A stretch of 52,461 bases of DNA from Pseudomonas migulae NBRC 103157 (GTDB lineage: Bacteria > Pseudomonadota > Gammaproteobacteria > Pseudomonadales > Pseudomonadaceae). Below, piece by piece: positions 51,334-52,461 of the stretch. Position 1 is the stretch's first letter. Each line of letters starts with the position of its first letter. The stretch covers positions 1 through 52,461 of the forward strand of contig NZ_BDAG01000045.1 in NCBI RefSeq assembly GCF_002091715.1, given 5' to 3'. The notes under the pieces are model-generated. The model saw only the letters and a list, made by a program, of their open reading frames with translations, did no database searches and had not been told where the DNA came from. The translations under genes and the position numbers were made by a program.

Positions 51334-51588
51334 ATGAAATGCCGTGAAGGCTGTGGTGCCTGTTGCATTGCCCCTTCCATCAGTTCGCCGATTCCCGGCA
51401 TGCCCAATGGCAAAGCCGCCGGAGAACGTTGCGTACAACTCTCTGTCGAAAACCTGTGCAGTATTTTCGGCCAACCGGAGCGTCCTGCTGTGTGTTCGGC
51501 GTTCGAAGCCGATGTCGAAGTCTGTGGAAGCAGCAGCCACGAAGCGATCAGATTGCTGGGCTGGTGGGAGCAAATGACGGCTGCGTGA
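51334..51588 (+). CDS. YkgJ-type cysteine cluster protein
   Basis: An 84-residue protein with a cysteine pattern (MKCREGCGACC, then Cys at RCVQL, NLCSIF, AVCSAF and VEVCG) typical of the small YkgJ/YeiW family, thought to bind a metal, perhaps Fe-S or zinc. Function is unknown. The ribosome-binding site is GAGGAG. Confidence 0.85.
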   Translation: MKCREGCGACCIAPSISSPIPGMPNGKAAGERCVQLSVENLCSIFGQPERPAVCSAFEADVEVCGSSSHEAIRLLGWWEQMTAA

Positions 51589-51629
51589 TGTGTTCTATGA
51601 ACGGAACTTCAATAACAAGGAATAAGACT

Positions 51630-52235
51630 ATGGGTTCGTTGCATCGTATGGCTGTTCTGTGTGGTTTGACGGTTGTGTTGGCGACTTCCGCCGCACAGGC
51701 CGAAGACTGGAAGGTGGCCAAGAATGAAGACGGCATCAAGGTGTCCTTGAGCGAAGTGGCCGGCTCCGACTACAAGGCTTATCAGGGCGTTACACTGATG
51801 AAAACCACCGTGGCCAAACTGCGCGCACTCCAGGACGACGTGGTAGGCGCCTGCACCTGGATTCATGAGTGCAAAACGCAGAAGCTGCTCAAGCATGAAG
51901 GCGACCAGAGCTGGACCTACACCCAGTTCAATACCCCATGGCCGGTGACCGCGCGTGATTCGGTGTTGCATATCACGACCACCGAAGGTGCCGACGGTAG
52001 CCTGACGCGCAAACTGGAAGGCGTGCCGAAGTACATTCCTGAAGAAAAGGGTTTCGTGCGGGTCACCAAGATTGATGGGTTCTGGAAGTTGGTGCCCAAG
52101 GGTGATCAGGTTGAAGTGACCTATCAGGTTCACACTGAGCCGGGTGGGAGCATTCCGTCGATGGTGGCCAACAAGTTTGTGGTCGATGCGCCGTTTAATA
52201 CTTTGAAGGCGCTGAAGGAGCGGGCTGAGAAGTAA
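51630..52235 (+). CDS. Secreted START-domain protein
   Basis: A 201-residue precursor: signal peptide ending near AAQAED (residue 24), then a START/Bet v1-like lipid-binding domain (GIKVSLSEVAGSDYKAYQGVT; CTWIHECKTQKLL; TPWPVTARDSVLHITTTE; GSIPSMVANKFVVDAPFNTLKALK). These proteins are expected to hold a hydrophobic ligand in the periplasm; none is established. The start at 51630 follows AAGGA. Confidence 0.88.
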   Translation: MGSLHRMAVLCGLTVVLATSAAQAEDWKVAKNEDGIKVSLSEVAGSDYKAYQGVTLMKTTVAKLRALQDDVVGACTWIHECKTQKLLKHEGDQSWTYTQFNTPWPVTARDSVLHITTTEGADGSLTRKLEGVPKYIPEEKGFVRVTKIDGFWKLVPKGDQVEVTYQVHTEPGGSIPSMVANKFVVDAPFNTLKALKERAEK

Positions 52236-52249
52236 TTGCTTTGGGTTGG

Positions 52250-52461
52250 GTGTACATATCCATTGCTGTGGTAACGGCGGCTATTGGTTCCGCCCTTACG
52301 GCGGGTCACTTTGAAAAGCGCAAAGTAACCAAACGCTCTCGCCCCTGACGTACGGTGCCTCGCTGTGGCTCGGCATGCCCTCGCTCCGGTCCTGCTCCGT
52401 GGGCCCGCCGCGATCGGCCATCCTTGGCCGTGCGCGGCTAACCCGGCATCCATGCCGGGTT
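52250..52461. repeat. Long dispersed Pseudomonas intergenic repeat (left part)
   Basis: The sequence from about 52250 (ACATATCCATTGCTGTGGTAAC, then GGGTCACTTTGAAAAGCGC and AAAGTAACCAAACGCTCTCG) has no good gene. It ends in a 22-bp palindrome (AACCCGGCAT-CC-ATGCCGGGTT, 52440-52461) and runs on past the window. It is recognised from memory as a repeat family of fluorescent pseudomonads. No copy count can be made here. Confidence 0.6.

Noticed and set aside
1..52461. tRNA, rRNA, insertion sequences or prophage genes
   Set aside because: None of the visible products is a transposase, integrase or phage protein, and no tRNA-like cloverleaf or rRNA sequence was recognised.

Overview
The window is chromosomal DNA of a fluorescent Pseudomonas, most likely the P. 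fluorescens group. The gene order rne / rluC / HAD phosphatase / sppA / maf / yceD / rpmF / plsX / fabD / fabG / acpP / fabF / pabC / mltG / tmk / holB / pilZ / tatD is the gammaproteobacterial fatty-acid cluster in its Pseudomonas form (pilZ present, fabH absent). Typical fluorescent-pseudomonad REP hairpins (GTAGGAGCCGGCTTGCTGGCGA-like and GTGGGAGCGGGCTTGCTCGCGA-like) sit in most gaps between transcription units. No rRNA, tRNA, CRISPR array, insertion sequence or prophage was seen. Base composition and codon use look uniform.

Region 1 (1-18 kb) is housekeeping. rne runs leftward behind a leader of about 640 nt. rluC and a HAD phosphatase overlap on the other side, then come sppA and a Maf pyrophosphatase. 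A consensus promoter then drives yceD-rpmF-plsX, followed by fabD-fabG, acpP with its own promoter, fabF-pabC-mltG-tmk-holB and pilZ-tatD. Region 2 (18-21 kb) has a TetR regulator, a stand-alone MoaA-type radical SAM enzyme, a DUF4823 lipoprotein and a DUF1285 protein.

Region 3 (21.3-27.8 kb) is a pentose/hexose uptake and oxidation locus: an FCD-type GntR regulator, an SMP-30 lactonase, an SDR sugar dehydrogenase and an AraFGH-type ABC importer. Region 4 (28.0-32.3 kb) is a tight operon of a GntR/UTRA regulator, an ADP-ribosylglycohydrolase, an NCS1 nucleobase permease and a PfkB kinase. It resembles E. coli yegTUVW and looks like an uncharacterised N-riboside salvage pathway. Region 5 (32.5-35.1 kb) holds an MFS exporter, an HD hydrolase and a GNAT enzyme. 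Region 6 (35.2-40.5 kb) is a galactonate operon (dgoK, dgoA, dgoD, MFS transporter, IclR regulator). Its promoter is a near copy of the promoter in front of the Region 3 dehydrogenase, with the same operator, -35, -10, spacing and ribosome-binding site. The two loci therefore probably form one regulon for oxidation of D-galactose (and perhaps L-arabinose) to pyruvate plus glyceraldehyde-3-phosphate.

Region 7 (40.4-42.6 kb) is a zinc alcohol dehydrogenase divergent from an AraC-family gene interrupted by one in-frame amber codon; a 21-bp-spaced tandem repeat lies between them. Region 8 (42.7-46.7 kb) is ETF-ubiquinone oxidoreductase divergent from etfBA, with a PsrA-type box next to the oxidoreductase promoter. 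Region 9 (46.8-52.5 kb) is a periplasmic binding protein / DUF4398 lipoprotein / OmpA lipoprotein operon, a MocR regulator, a secreted Lys/Ala/Pro-rich protein, a YkgJ-like cysteine protein, a START-domain protein and the start of a long dispersed Pseudomonas repeat.

The most interesting signals are: the paired dgo-type promoters, with a leader ORF and terminator-like hairpin in front of the dehydrogenase; the lactonase reading frame that runs through that promoter; the riboside operon; a probably leaderless yceD transcript; and the amber-interrupted AraC gene whose tandem sites remain.
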